DNA from: an uncultured Lachnospiraceae bacterium
GTDB lineage: Bacteria; Bacillota; Clostridia; Lachnospirales; Lachnospiraceae
NCBI GenBank assembly: GCA_910578795.1
Contig: CAJTSD010000001.1
Coordinates: forward strand, 167,398 to 231,397
Direction of reading: 5' to 3'
Length of the DNA: 64,000 nt
Shown: piece after piece, positions 25,401-33,340 of the stretch
Layout of the letters: every line of letters starts with the position of its first letter
Numbering within the stretch: the first letter of the stretch is position 1
Program-made: the position numbers and the translations under genes
Notes under the pieces: generated by a model
What the model saw: only the letters and a program-made list of their open reading frames with translations
What the model was told of the DNA's origin: nothing
The model's database searches: none

Positions 25401-28120
25401 GCCAGTTCATACCAGTTCTCATGATCGGAAACGGCTGTCATCTGATAATAATAGATGCCGTTTTCACTGGCTGACTGCGTAAGGGTTATGATTGCTCCGT
25501 CCGTTTCGTTAATTGCTGCAAGCGCTTTTTGGGAACCAAGTGCAGGGGTTCCTTCGCTGTCATATACATATACTGTGACGTTGCGCAACGCTGCGTTTAC
25601 GTCGTCTTCCCCTTCGTAAAGCTTAGTGTTTTCCCCATAAGACTTTACGGCATAGGGTTTTTTGTCGTTTTCCTTGTTAAAGAATTTTGCATATACGGCG
25701 CTGTTGCCTCCGTTGTTATTGCTCGCCTCGCTGCCGCACTGATATGCTGACGCCGAAGCGTCCTGAACAAATACCTGGAAGTTTGCATTGTCTTCTACAC
25801 TGCCTTTGAAGGTCAGCGGAATTGTATACCAGCCGGAATAGTCGGAAGGGGTCATCTCGTAAACAGGCTGTGTTCCCCATGCTTTCCAGGATGCGGTTGG
25901 CGCCGTTGAAGAAATGTTATCATGTTCACTCCATTGGTAAATGCCAACGCCCTTACCGTTTGTATCGCCTGCATAATAATAGAAGTCTATTGTAACGGAT
26001 ACTTCTTTCTGTTGTAAGCCTTCTGTTGCTTCATTTAAAGCATTGTAAGCATCCGTAATTGTAGTCGAGCCTTCTTCATCCATGTAGGTGTCGTCTTTGT
26101 CCGTTAACGATGCTGTCAACTCCTGTGCTGCTTTGAGAGCCGTGTCAAAAGCAGTCCATGAGTCCTCTGTGTAGTCGTCCTGTACTTTGGTTTCTGCTTC
26201 TGTGATTAAATCCTTTAGCATCCCCAGCGAAATTCCATCCGCTGCTTCAATGGATTCATAGAAAGTACCATTCTTATAGTATGCATTTCCATTAAAAACA
26301 TCTGTTATTGTACTGTTTGTGAATGCTTTCACAAGGGTATATTCATTATCAAGATAAGCATATATCGCACAGCACTCATCTCCTTCATTTGCTGTCTCAG
26401 GAACAGAAAATGTTAATGAATACCAGTCTGTTTTTCCTGTAACGGGTGTCATCTCATAATAATATGCAGCGTTACGGGTTGCCTTTTGTTCCAGTTTGCT
26501 GATGGTCCCTGTTTCGTCTACTGCGAAAATCTCTGAGGCTGTTCCTATAACGGGCACACCCTGTTCCGCTTCGCTGCGGACGTATAGGGTGACGTTGCGC
26601 ATTACTGTACTGATGTCATCCGTATCATAAAGCTTATTGGTACTGCCATATTTTTTAACAGCATAGGAATCTACATTGCCTGAAATTAATTCGGCATATA
26701 TTTCCGTTTCCCCTGCTGTATTCTCGCATTTAAATGCCGGATCGCTTGAACCTGCTTCCAAATCGGATTCCTTAAAAATCTGGAAGCCATCTTCTACCCC
26801 TTTGTTTGCAAAAATAAGTGTAATGGAATACCAGCCGGAATAATTCTCTACGGCATCCAACAGATAAATGTCCGCAGTCCAGTCTGACGAAATTGCCCAG
26901 CTTTCCGGATTAGGATTCCCTGCAACAGAGATATTGTTTCCCCAATGATAAAGTCCTACTTTTTTGCTGTCAGTATCGCCTGCATAATAGTATAATGTTG
27001 CCGTGACATCTGCTACTACCAAAGCGTCCTTTGCTGTTTCAAGTGCTGTGTATGCGCCGTCAATTGCATCATAGTCTGTTGAAGGTTCATTAATCAGTCC
27101 TTCCGCAGTTGCAAGCGCTTCGGCAAATGCAGCCCAGCCTTCTTTGTAATCTTCCTCTTTATACTCCTTTACTTCATCGTACAGAGCTTTCAGATCATCT
27201 AATGTTTTAGCAGTGAAAACAGACAAATTTATATTGTCCAAATTCAGCGATTGCTCTGCATCTGCTAACCCTATTGTTCCTTCCACCGAAACAACAATAT
27301 CTCCTGCATTTTCAGGTACTTCAAAAACAGAACTAACTGAACGCCATGTACTCCAGCCAGTGCCTTCTCCTAATTCTACTTTTGCCAATTCGTTCGCAGA
27401 TGCATCCTTTACGATCAAGGAAACATTCCCTGCAACATGTACACCTGCCACATCCGCTGAAATCGTATACATTCCCGATGCAGTACCTGTAAGCGTTTGA
27501 CTAATGGAAATCTGCTGATCTGTTGTGCCTGAAGCTACCCACCAGGATACAAAGTTTCCTTTTTGAGCATCTGCATCGCTGCCTGTCTTGTAAGAAAAAG
27601 CACTCCAATCAACATCCCAGTCTGCGGGTTTATATTCGTTGCTTGAATCAGCTTCTTCAAAATCTCCATTGTTCAAGAGATTATCATTGTTTTGCTTAGA
27701 GGCGTTATCTGCCCTATTATCTGTATCCGCAGCCCGCTTTTCCTCATTACTGCTTTTTTCTTTATCAGACTCTTTTTCCTCTGTTTCAGTTTCAACCGTT
27801 TCTGTTTCCGTCGCAGTCGTCCCAGTTTCAACTGTTTCTGTTTCCGCCTCGCTTTCCTTACTTTCCGAAGAAGCTTCTTCGGTTTCTTCCGTTTTGGAAA
27901 CACTTGAGGACATCGTTTCTTCCGTTTCCGGAGCCGAAGTTTTTTCTTCCGCAGACGTTTCTTCGGGTGCTTCCTCGGAAATTTCCTCAGAAGTTTCCGT
28001 CTCGTCAGGCTGTGCCGCATAAGCAGTCAGCTCCGGTACTGATAAGCTGGTCAGTATCATTGCCGCACTCAAAATTGCGCACAGACTTTTTTGGATGTAC
28101 TGTCTCACTTTTTTTCTCAT
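19463..28120 (-). CDS. Giant secreted GH53 endo-beta-1,4-galactanase with carbohydrate-binding and surface repeats
   Basis: This 2885-aa secreted enzyme should cut beta-1,4-galactan side chains of pectin. Order: signal peptide (about 1-36, ending AYAA), Glu/Thr/Ser-rich linker to about 145, a CBM-like jelly roll (about 149-305, NNGDFEEADS), then a FIVAR-like helical segment. Three long repeats start near residues 373, 708 and 1053, each beginning YYYAGDT or similar. The GH53 catalytic domain is about 1403-1790, with acid/base E1549 in QVGNETNN and nucleophile E1646 in VAETSW. A Big_4-like Ig domain (about 1795-1905) and a CBM61-like domain (about 1910-2070, NRGFEDGQEPW) follow. Last come Ig-like/MBG-type repeats (about 2150-2885) with DYxVSYxNNxN and GKGNYxGT. 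There is no LPxTG motif. Single-gene unit with its own promoter. Repeat functions are inferred. Confidence 0.92.
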   Translation of the reverse strand: MRKKVRQYIQKSLCAILSAAMILTSLSVPELTAYAAQPDETETSEEISEEAPEETSAEEKTSAPETEETMSSSVSKTEETEEASSESKESEAETETVETGTTATETETVETETEEKESDKEKSSNEEKRAADTDNRADNASKQNNDNLLNNGDFEEADSSNEYKPADWDVDWSAFSYKTGSDADAQKGNFVSWWVASGTTDQQISISQTLTGTASGMYTISADVAGVHVAGNVSLIVKDASANELAKVELGEGTGWSTWRSVSSVFEVPENAGDIVVSVEGTIGLADAEQSLNLDNINLSVFTAKTLDDLKALYDEVKEYKEEDYKEGWAAFAEALATAEGLINEPSTDYDAIDGAYTALETAKDALVVADVTATLYYYAGDTDSKKVGLYHWGNNISVAGNPNPESWAISSDWTADIYLLDAVENYSGWYSITLIFANKGVEDGFQIFKESDLEAGSSDPAFKCENTAGETEIYAELISGNVDSYAVKKYGSTNKLYDTDDISTVMRNVTLYVRSEAEQGVPVIGTASEIFAVDETGTISKLEQKATRNAAYYYEMTPVTGKTDWYSLTFSVPETANEGDECCAIYAYLDNEYTLVKAFTNSTITDVFNGNAYYKNGTFYESIEAADGISLGMLKDLITEAETKVQDDYTEDSWTAFDTALKAAQELTASLTDKDDTYMDEEGSTTITDAYNALNEATEGLQQKEVSVTIDFYYYAGDTNGKGVGIYQWSEHDNISSTAPTASWKAWGTQPVYEMTPSDYSGWYTIPLTFKGSVEDNANFQVFVQDASASAYQCGSEASNNNGGNSAVYAKFFNKENDKKPYAVKSYGENTKLYEGEDDVNAALRNVTVYVYDSEGTPALGSQKALAAINETDGAIITLTQSASENGIYYYQMTAVSDHENWYELAFCASADDEICGLYSYANAAYTLVTKFLNKDPGTDTTTVDFRPVFGGSIYYRNGRFYESIELADGVTLKMLKDLLASEDVTAVKEKGEENYTEASWKAFQDAITQAQAVVSECESSEDTKADDYTSDKITDAYQALSSAVKGMEEKTSAVMFYYYNDSIEKDDQLGLVFWGGDQSYSTAEKYTDWNVWNEGDTYIMTAVEGYHGWYSIPMVFVPTPAENWPGFEIHKKSDPATAVATYSVDGTNYPVLNNGETAYAVKNGKYYLGKDKAVAVMRNVTFYVYSDTGIPAIALANALTTVDESSGEIVTLTEDYTDEWNNKYYHMTPDTMNNWYYLTFNVPDTQNASDKIGDLYVKENSGYTWVKGLLNGPAADEYSIDLTPVFRGYIYYKDGQLSDSRLITMEDLKTLVDTAVKLRDEDLKAEETGENKYYHDSESDGGKWNLFLEKITAAEAVMAKEGATNEEIQTAYDDLTIAMAELVPSTWERAEIKVAPVAVADDFIMGADLSSYLSLKESGTVFKDEDGKALSDEGFFELLHDGGTNWVRIRIWNDPYDGNGNGYGGGNNDLEKAKIIGRLATKAGMRVLIDFHYSDFWADPSKQDAPKAWEHYTIEEKEEAVYAYTRDSLRALRAAGVDVGMVQVGNETNNAVCGEKGWDKMARIFNAGSKGVREFDENCLVALHFADPSSSAFAGYAANAASHGVDYDVFAASYYPFWHGTTENLTSVLTNIANTYGKKVMVAETSWVTTWDDGDGHENTAPRLTQTLQYPVSVQGQADEMRDVVNAVNLVNGAAAGNPAIGVFYWEPAWVSPYYAYNAKTLDQGLYNKNKDAWEKYGSGWASSYSAEYDPIDAGRWYGGSAVDNQAWFDFNGQALATAKAYKYIRTGAVATDRKNEIASVEAKIEWTGTKGINVGEPVVLPDGKDVVVTFNDGTKSTDEGGNPHLKSIKVKWDEKQVPLINTDKAAIYEIDGIATCEYYIVDGAPETKTETYDIMLQLEVLSTSNILINRGFEDGQEPWIKTLLDKPADYVMDSSIGHFEVRAEDPHTGANGMHFWCQEEIHFTIEQTVTDLKPGTYTAGGFIQGNGASSKDEQVLYVIVKDTDGKETRYEQTCGLNGWLNWVNPEIKNIKVSTGDTLIVGMEIESTVGGAWGTIDDMYLYGKYGVNVGSAAHGTVNVSSMEADSGEIVRITARPENGYYLSQLKVTGLEAADSLKDAVNAEKLAAYDAETKTAVLTYDRSENKETMLASFAMPGDVVTVDAVFEQIFDKAVAINSEDVLVEGIPETPMEYTGKNIELNLTLSYFGYKLTNDDYKVSYRNNKNVGRAEITIQAKGTRFTGQRTLYFDIADTKTDIAKAKAVLSEIYYYTGEEIEPVISKLTDKNGKVLDAEQDVDYTVEFEKGQNINAGNVTMYVIAADSSTKIKGSFKQKFKIEKSPIDKKASISVVGGAYTGSKVTPNVTVKIGNKVLQKGRDYTLSYRNNVNISTRSDKKPLVKITGKGNYTGTVEKTFDISEKDINDNDVKVTIDSIAQGKTPKVQVRIGSKTLSLNKHYVITEIVDENGKAVYDKKGEQKTRLPKMQNAGTYIVTIQGDNGYKGTRTEEFRVVDKNHLISSSAIKVTTPSQKVYTGNEIPLNDSDLKSLLYNKALGKSLTCDEDYTVSYSDEDGNKTNVKVGKATVKITGIGEYAGTRKITFTIKKKPLPANGRYDDKTSTFKEGEIVWEPKEETILSKEEKRVGTDGKRYLPYTGYEWKPELNVYVINGNGSKKLLIKGTDYSISYKNSLKAGSIASAVIKGKGNYSGTVLCNNVFTVKDVKLDDFVITVNPVEYTGSKVQPAISFVYKDLGMEVDVKRGAAYTVKFSNNKNVASLSAKNAPTATIKEKGFNASLKGVGKKSQTLKFTITTGRITAAGVKDIKVQTYKGKPVKPKLNVRVNGRNLKVNRDYIVTYDNNTRPTNEAHVTITGIGNYSGTVAKTFVIH

Positions 28121-28147
28121 GCTCGTAATCTACTCCTTTCCTCGTTT

Positions 28148-28193
28148 GAACCTTTCTTCATGAGGTTCGTTTTTTTGTGCATAACTTGCACAA
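28148..28193 (-). promoter_or_regulatory. Two small hairpins in the GH53 leader
   Basis: GAACCT (28148-28153) pairs with AGGTTC (28163-28168), and TTGTGCA (28175-28181) pairs with TGCACAA (28187-28193). Both lie in the predicted 5' leader of the galactanase mRNA. They could stabilise the mRNA or bind a regulator. No T tract follows either. Confidence 0.4.
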
Positions 28194-28215
28194 TTTTTAA
28201 TATTAATGTGTATAT

Positions 28216-28244
28216 ATTATAAATTTTTTATAAAAAAGTTTCCA
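28216..28244 (-). promoter_or_regulatory. Promoter of the GH53 gene
   Basis: On the minus strand, TGGAAA (28239-28244) and TATAAT (28216-28221) are separated by 17 nt of AT-rich DNA. The consensus -10 is strong. Translation starts about 96 bp downstream, with AAAGGAG before the ATG at 28120. Confidence 0.6.
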
Positions 28245-28355
28245 CCACTTTATTTTATCTTGCGTGAAACTGCACGGTTTTTGGGGGTTTTTACTTTATA
28301 TACGGACATCTTACCCAAATAATCCCTCTGTTTCTGACACTTACTATACAAAAAT

Positions 28356-28392
28356 CCGAGTACTATTAACAGTTCCCGTTAATAGCACTCGG
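28356..28392. terminator. Terminator/long hairpin downstream of the relB-like unit
   Basis: CCGAGTACTATTAAC (28356-28370) and GTTAATAGCACTCGG (28378-28392) form a 15-bp stem with one mismatch. A short T run follows on either strand. It separates the 46-aa/RelB unit from the GH53 promoter. I see no gene in 28121-28422 besides these control elements. Confidence 0.75.
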
Positions 28393-28422
28393 CTTTTTGA
28401 AGTATTTGTTGTAAATTATATA

Positions 28423-28563
28423 TTAATCATCTTCAATCATTGACTGAAAAATATCCTTTAATGCCTGAATGTTTTTATTGTCCGGCGACTCTTCCAATGC
28501 CTTTTCAAGCCATCCTAAGGCAAGCCGGATAAACCCTTGAAACTGTTTATTTGTCATTCCCAT
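28423..28563 (-). CDS. Small acidic helical protein paired with a RelB-like antitoxin (46 aa)
   Basis: ATG 28563 to TAA 28423 encodes 46 residues beginning MGMTNKQFQGFIRLALGWLE and ending IFQSMIEDD. An alternative ATG at 28575 adds four residues. AGGATGG precedes the 28563 start by 8 nt. It is predicted to be all helical and acidic, with no membrane helix. It follows the RelB/DinJ-like gene at 32 bp, where a RelE/YafQ toxin would normally sit. I do not know a function. The similar AAAGGCGGTG leader sequence before both genes suggests they are expressed alike. Confidence 0.65.
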   Translation of the reverse strand: MGMTNKQFQGFIRLALGWLEKALEESPDNKNIQALKDIFQSMIEDD

Positions 28564-28595
28564 ATCTGTTACCATCCTTTCACCGCCTTTTTGAT

Positions 28596-28796
28596 TTATA
28601 CAATTGTTGAATCCTCAAGCACCTCCGGCTTATATTCCGGATACTTCACTTCAAACGGGAGCCCGCGCTGCAAAATAACCTGCTTCAAAAACATATTCAC
28701 CGCTTCCGATAAATTAAGCCCTAATCCCTCCAAAAGCTCCACTGCCTGCTTTTTCGTTGTTTCCTCAATTCTAATTTGTGTTGGCGTTGTCGTCAT
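28596..28796 (-). CDS. RelB/DinJ-family antitoxin-like protein
   Basis: This 66-aa protein has the ribbon-helix-helix layout of DinJ/RelB antitoxins: a short strand (TQIRIEETTKKQAVELL), then GLNLSEAVNMFLKQVILQRG and FEVKYPEYKPEVL. By family precedent it dimerises, binds its own promoter and neutralises a RelE/YafQ-type endoribonuclease. ATG at 28796 has GGCGG 8 nt upstream; a GTG three codons earlier is possible. No RelE/YafQ-like toxin is adjacent. The next gene is a 46-aa acidic ORF, and upstream is a histidine kinase. It could act as a solitary regulator. Confidence 0.85.
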   Translation of the reverse strand: MTTTPTQIRIEETTKKQAVELLEGLGLNLSEAVNMFLKQVILQRGLPFEVKYPEYKPEVLEDSTIV

Positions 28797-28844
28797 ACAG
28801 TGCACCGCCTTTTCTTCTGATTTTGCTACAAATGGTCTACACTG

Positions 28845-31427
28845 TCAACGCCTCAAACGACTCATAACCTCAAACATCTTATTCATATCCACCGGCTTTG
28901 CCAAATGCTCATTCATTCCGGCATCCTTTGCCATTGTGACGTCCTCCTCAAATGCATTCGCCGACAGCGCGATAATCGGCACAGTCTTTGCATCTGAGCG
29001 ATCCAAACCGCGAATCACACGGGTCGCCTCATATCCGCTCATAACCGGCATCATCAAATCCATAAGCACGCAGTCAAACGTTCCCGGAGCCGACTGCGCA
29101 AACACATCCACGGCAGCTTTTCCGTCGTTTGCGGTTACCACCTCTGCGCCCGCATCTTTAAGCATAAACTCTACAATTTCACAGTTAATCTCATTGTCCT
29201 CCACCAAAAGGACACGCATTCCCGCGATATTGCGCTGTAAATTCTGCTCCTCATCCGCAGGCTGCACGCTGTGCGTTTCATCAATCCGAATCGGCAGCAT
29301 AATCCGGACCACGCTGCCTTTGCCAAGCTGACTTTCGATCTCAATCGTTCCCTTCATTCGGTCTGTCAGCTTTTTCACAATGGACATGCCAAGCCCGGTG
29401 CCGTTGTAGTGCGTTCTTGCGCCTTGCTGCTCCTGCGTAAACAGTTCAAAAATATGATTCTTAAACTCCTCTTCCATACCGATTCCGGTATCCTCAATCA
29501 CAAACCGGTAAGTCGCAATTCCATCCTGACACCCCGTTTCCTTCACCCGGACAGAAACGGAGCCTTGAGGACGGTTATATTTGATGGCGTTATCAATCAC
29601 ATTCATCACAATCTGCCTCAGGTGCAGCGGATTGCCAATCAGCCTGTCATGCTGCAGGTCAACCTCCTCGAGCGCCAGCCGGACACCCTTCTCCTCCGCC
29701 TTGACGGACAATATCGTGATGCAGTCGTCCAATGCCTCATGAAGGTCAAACGCTTCCTCAACCTCTGCAAGTCTTCCGCTATCCAGCTTACTGACCTGAA
29801 GCACATCGTTCACCAGCGACAGCAGATGCTGGGTTGAAACACGGATTTTTTTCCGGCACGCCTTCTGCTGCTCCAAATCATTTTGGATTTTTTCCATAAT
29901 TGACAGCATTCCCAAAATACCGTTAATCGGCGTGCGCAAATCATGTGACATATGGGAAAGAAATTCGCTTTTTGCCGAGTTGGCACGCCGCACCTTCTCC
30001 AAAAGCTCCATAATTGTCTGATCCTGTTTCTTCTTCGTCACCATAATTTCCGTAATGTCCTGATGGTATCCGTTCAGGCTGACACCTGATTTTTCAAAGG
30101 TCTTGTCAGGGACGCCGCCGCAGCGGACATATATTTTCCCCCATTCAGGGTGGTGCCACGGATAAATAACCTCCGAACGTCCGGTTTCCAGCATCTCTTT
30201 TACTGAATCCTGCACCATTTCCACATAATCCGGCTCAACATTATCAAACCAATGACGGTAACACTCCTCCGGTCCAATGTCGTCCGATACGCCCAAAAGA
30301 ATCCGCATCGTCCGGTCTGCATACATTCTCGGCTGGCACCCGTCCTCCATCTCAATCGTCCAAATTCCGGTCCTTGCACCCTCTAAAATATCCTCCAGGC
30401 TCTGCCGTGCCTCCAGCTTATATTTCTCTTCCTGCTCCACCACAGCATTGACGTCCCGCAAGGCAAAAATCGCCCAATGCTCTTCCTGTGTCTTTTCCGT
30501 TGAGGAAAAATGAATCTCCATATGATTCAATCCAATAACACTGTCTTTTACCTGATAGCAGACAAAAAACTTCTTCTTTGTCATAAGCTGCGCAAGTACG
30601 TAGTCCTTATCTGTCACGACGCGAAGCCGCTCCTGGTCCCGGGGATCCACAAAACGGGATATATACTGCTCCATAGCCTTCTCATAACCGTACGCAAACT
30701 GAACAGCCCAATCCATGCTCCGCAGTTCGCTGTTGCGGTATATCTCGCACTCGCCTGTATCAAAATTCACCATATAAATCCCCAAATAATCCACGCTAAG
30801 CGCATGGAGAACGTTATAGCTTCTCTTTTGAAGCTCGCGAACCAAATTGCGCTGTTTTAGAGAAGACACAATAAAATATGCCGCCGTCTGAAGCATATTT
30901 GACGCATATTCCAAAGACTTTACAGGCGGATTATCCACACCGTAAAATCCTATAATCTTTTCTCCATTATAAAGAGGAACCACCACAAGAGAATGAATGT
31001 TCTGCCGCTTCAGGTTTTCATATTGAAGGGGGTCACTCTCCCTGATGTCTTCCAAACGCTCAATGACAATATGCCTGCCAATCCTAAAATTCTGATACCA
31101 GGACGCACACACCTCTGGGGGAACATTCTGAAGATTTTCCTTTTCCGGTTCCACCCCATCGGCAACCCACTCATACGTATTGTCGTCGCCGCCGGACGCG
31201 TTCTGTTCAAATATATAAGTCCGCTCCCCGTTCAGCGCCTTTCCCAAATGCTCGAGCAGCACCTCCAGCGTACGGTCCGGAATCTCCTCCTGCAGGGCAA
31301 CGCGAAGACCCTCATTGATAACGGTCTCCAAATTTTGAACGCTCTTCATATCATTATGCTGCTTACAGCTCTCATCAGCCAAAGCGGCTTTGCCAGTCTG
31401 TTCAAAAAGCTTATCTGAATAATTCAT
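28845..31427 (-). CDS. Cytoplasmic hybrid histidine kinase with GAF, PAS and receiver domains
   Basis: This 860-aa signalling protein has no membrane helix. Order: a GAF-like domain (about residues 35-195; GFYGVDNP), a less clear sensor segment and a PAS/PAC-like region (about 330-460). The dimerisation/phosphoacceptor domain holds His in SHMSHDLRTPING (about 490-560). The ATPase domain follows, with N-box NVIDNAIKYNRP, G1 EDTGIGM and G2 GTGLGMSIV. A C-terminal receiver has DNEINCEI, the phosphoacceptor Asp in DCVLMDLMMPVMSG, and LSANAF/AKPV. The domain order implies an internal phosphorelay to a partner outside the window. No response regulator is adjacent. ATG 31427 is preferred over 31442. 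Confidence 0.93.
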   Translation of the reverse strand: MNYSDKLFEQTGKAALADESCKQHNDMKSVQNLETVINEGLRVALQEEIPDRTLEVLLEHLGKALNGERTYIFEQNASGGDDNTYEWVADGVEPEKENLQNVPPEVCASWYQNFRIGRHIVIERLEDIRESDPLQYENLKRQNIHSLVVVPLYNGEKIIGFYGVDNPPVKSLEYASNMLQTAAYFIVSSLKQRNLVRELQKRSYNVLHALSVDYLGIYMVNFDTGECEIYRNSELRSMDWAVQFAYGYEKAMEQYISRFVDPRDQERLRVVTDKDYVLAQLMTKKKFFVCYQVKDSVIGLNHMEIHFSSTEKTQEEHWAIFALRDVNAVVEQEEKYKLEARQSLEDILEGARTGIWTIEMEDGCQPRMYADRTMRILLGVSDDIGPEECYRHWFDNVEPDYVEMVQDSVKEMLETGRSEVIYPWHHPEWGKIYVRCGGVPDKTFEKSGVSLNGYHQDITEIMVTKKKQDQTIMELLEKVRRANSAKSEFLSHMSHDLRTPINGILGMLSIMEKIQNDLEQQKACRKKIRVSTQHLLSLVNDVLQVSKLDSGRLAEVEEAFDLHEALDDCITILSVKAEEKGVRLALEEVDLQHDRLIGNPLHLRQIVMNVIDNAIKYNRPQGSVSVRVKETGCQDGIATYRFVIEDTGIGMEEEFKNHIFELFTQEQQGARTHYNGTGLGMSIVKKLTDRMKGTIEIESQLGKGSVVRIMLPIRIDETHSVQPADEEQNLQRNIAGMRVLLVEDNEINCEIVEFMLKDAGAEVVTANDGKAAVDVFAQSAPGTFDCVLMDLMMPVMSGYEATRVIRGLDRSDAKTVPIIALSANAFEEDVTMAKDAGMNEHLAKPVDMNKMFEVMSRLRR

Positions 31428-31478
31428 ATGCCTGCCCCCCATATAAATTCTGCCGCAAAAATCAGCAATATCCGTATT

Positions 31479-31507
31479 ATATTACCATATGCCCCCAATT
31501 GCGTCAA
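31479..31507 (-). promoter_or_regulatory. Promoter of the hybrid histidine kinase gene
   Basis: The minus strand has TTGACG (31502-31507), a 17-nt spacer and TAATAT (31479-31484) preceded by TGG, giving an extended -10. It lies 52 bp before the ATG. Confidence 0.6.
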
Positions 31508-31593
31508 TACAGGGCACAAAGGCAAAACCAGACTTCCCCGAAATCCTTATGCAAGTCGACATTTGACCCGTTACATGCAGAAAAAATGTACAC

Positions 31594-31645
31594 AAAAAAG
31601 TTTTCCCTTGTCAAAAATGCCATAAGACAAAAAACAAGGGAAAAC
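31594..31645 (-). terminator. Terminator of xylB
   Basis: GTTTTCCCTTGT (31600-31611) pairs perfectly over 12 bp with ACAAGGGAAAAC (31634-31645). On the minus strand six T follow the stem. It lies 6 bp after the xylB stop. Confidence 0.85.
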
Positions 31646-31651
31646 GACTTC

Positions 31652-33127
31652 TTACTGAATATCCGCAAAAATTCCTTTCACCGCCGGATACACTTTCCTA
31701 AACTTCTGATACCGCTCCTCATACCGCTTTGCAATCTCTGCGTCAGGCTCTATCGTATCTACCACCTTCACAAGACGGTCCGCCGCTTCCTGAACCGACG
31801 CATATTCCCCACATGCCACAGCCGCAAGAATGGCTCCGCCGTATCCCGGTCCTTCCTCACTCTCGATTATATCCAAACGAATATTCAAAACATTCGCAAA
31901 AATCTTTTTCCAAAGCGGGCTTTTCGCACCGCCGCCGCAGATTTTTGATGCCTGAATGTCAATCCCAAGGCTCTTCGCCACCTCAAACGAATCACGGATT
32001 GCAAACGCAACGCCCTCCAAAACCGCCTGATACAAATCCGCTCTTGAAGAGTCCATCGTCATGCCGATAAACGTTCCCCTCGCATTCGCGTCATTGTGCG
32101 GTGAACGCTCGCCCATCAAATAAGGAAGAAAATAAACATGATTATTTCCCAGCTTTTCATCGGTAATCGGCTCCTGCTCCTTTGCAAAATCCGTCGTCTG
32201 TAAGATTTCTTCCATCCACCACTTATTGCAGGACGCCGCGCTCAGCATACAGCCCATCAGATGATAACTGCCGTCCGCGTGCGCAAACGAATGCAGCGCA
32301 TTGTTTTTATCCACGCCAAATGTCCTGTTGGAAATAAAAATCGTGCCGCTCGTTCCAAGTGAAATATTGCATCTTGCATCGCCGACCGTTCCGGTTCCGA
32401 TTGCCGCCGCGGCATTATCGCCTGCGCCTGCCGCAACCTTAACGCCTTCCGAAAAACCAAGCTCCTTTGCAACATCCGGCTTTAACGTTCCGACAACCTC
32501 ATAGCTCTCATAAATCTTTGCAAGCTGCGACTCTCTGATACCGCAAATTGCAATCATTTCCTTCGACCAGCGCTTGTGCTCCACATCAAACAAAAGCATA
32601 CCGGACGCATCCGACACATCGGTACAGAAGCTGCCCGTCAGCATATACGCGATATAGTCCTTGGGCAGCATAATCTTTTCTATTTTCGCAAAATTCTCAG
32701 GCTCATTATTTTTTACCCACAGAATCTTCGGTGCGGTAAAGCCCGTGAATGCGATATTGGCAGTATACTTCGAAAGCTTATCCTTCCCGATTTCATTGTT
32801 CAGATAATCCGTTTCTGCCTGCGTCCTGCCGTCGTTCCAAAGGATTGCCGGACGAATCACATTGTCGTCCTTATCCAAAATGACAAGCCCGTGCATCTGA
32901 CCGCCAAAACTGATACCTGCAATTTTGGTCTTGTCAAACTCGCGTGTCAAAAGCTTCAAGCCCTCTTTCACCGCGCACCACCAGTCCTCGGGCTTTTGCT
33001 CGCTCCAGCCCGGATTGGGGAAATAAAGGGGATACTCCTTTGACACAACATTCACAATCTTTCCGTTTCCCTCCATCAAAAGAAGCTTCACCGCCGAGGT
33101 TCCCAAATCAACACCTATGTAATACAT
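31652..33127 (-). CDS. xylB: Xylulokinase
   Basis: This 491-aa FGGY-family kinase phosphorylates D-xylulose to xylulose-5-phosphate. Visible are the N-terminal YIGVDLGTSAVKLLL, the sugar-contacting GGQMHGLVILD with WNDGR, and the C-terminal AKICGGGAKSPLWKKIFANV. The MHGLV segment is typical of xylulokinases rather than glycerol or gluconate kinases. The gene stands alone, between trmL and the histidine kinase, with its own terminator. Xylose isomerase is not in the window. Its start at 33127 is MYYIGVDL. Confidence 0.93.
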   Translation of the reverse strand: MYYIGVDLGTSAVKLLLMEGNGKIVNVVSKEYPLYFPNPGWSEQKPEDWWCAVKEGLKLLTREFDKTKIAGISFGGQMHGLVILDKDDNVIRPAILWNDGRTQAETDYLNNEIGKDKLSKYTANIAFTGFTAPKILWVKNNEPENFAKIEKIMLPKDYIAYMLTGSFCTDVSDASGMLLFDVEHKRWSKEMIAICGIRESQLAKIYESYEVVGTLKPDVAKELGFSEGVKVAAGAGDNAAAAIGTGTVGDARCNISLGTSGTIFISNRTFGVDKNNALHSFAHADGSYHLMGCMLSAASCNKWWMEEILQTTDFAKEQEPITDEKLGNNHVYFLPYLMGERSPHNDANARGTFIGMTMDSSRADLYQAVLEGVAFAIRDSFEVAKSLGIDIQASKICGGGAKSPLWKKIFANVLNIRLDIIESEEGPGYGGAILAAVACGEYASVQEAADRLVKVVDTIEPDAEIAKRYEERYQKFRKVYPAVKGIFADIQ

Positions 33128-33227
33128 ACCGCACCCGTCCTTTCATTATTGAATTTTTCCGCTATTGATATTATAACTATAGCATCGTGCACGAGCACGG
33201 TCAAGGAAAATCTCACAAATACATACA

Positions 33228-33304
33228 GTCAAATACCTCGCAGCAAGCTGCAAGGTATTTGACCCTCGCGGCAGTCGTCAAATGTCTGCAAGCAGCCACT
33301 TGAC
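33228..33304. repeat. Paired hairpins downstream of trmL
   Basis: GTCAAATACCT plus GCAGC (from 33228) pairs with GCTGC plus AGGTATTTGAC (to 33263), giving a near-perfect 17-bp hairpin. The second, 33277-33304, has arms GTCAA.TG.CTGC and GCAG.CA.TTGAC with two mismatches. The two are similar in sequence, so may be diverged copies. No T tract follows. They lie between the end of trmL and the upstream side of xylB. Confidence 0.6.
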
Positions 33305-33340
33305 TCATTGCTCGCGGGAATAAAGGAACCTAAAAATTTT

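Noticed and set aside
28596..28796. Complete RelBE toxin-antitoxin module
   Set aside because: No RelE/YafQ-type toxin is encoded on either side; the adjacent 46-aa ORF has no toxin signature.
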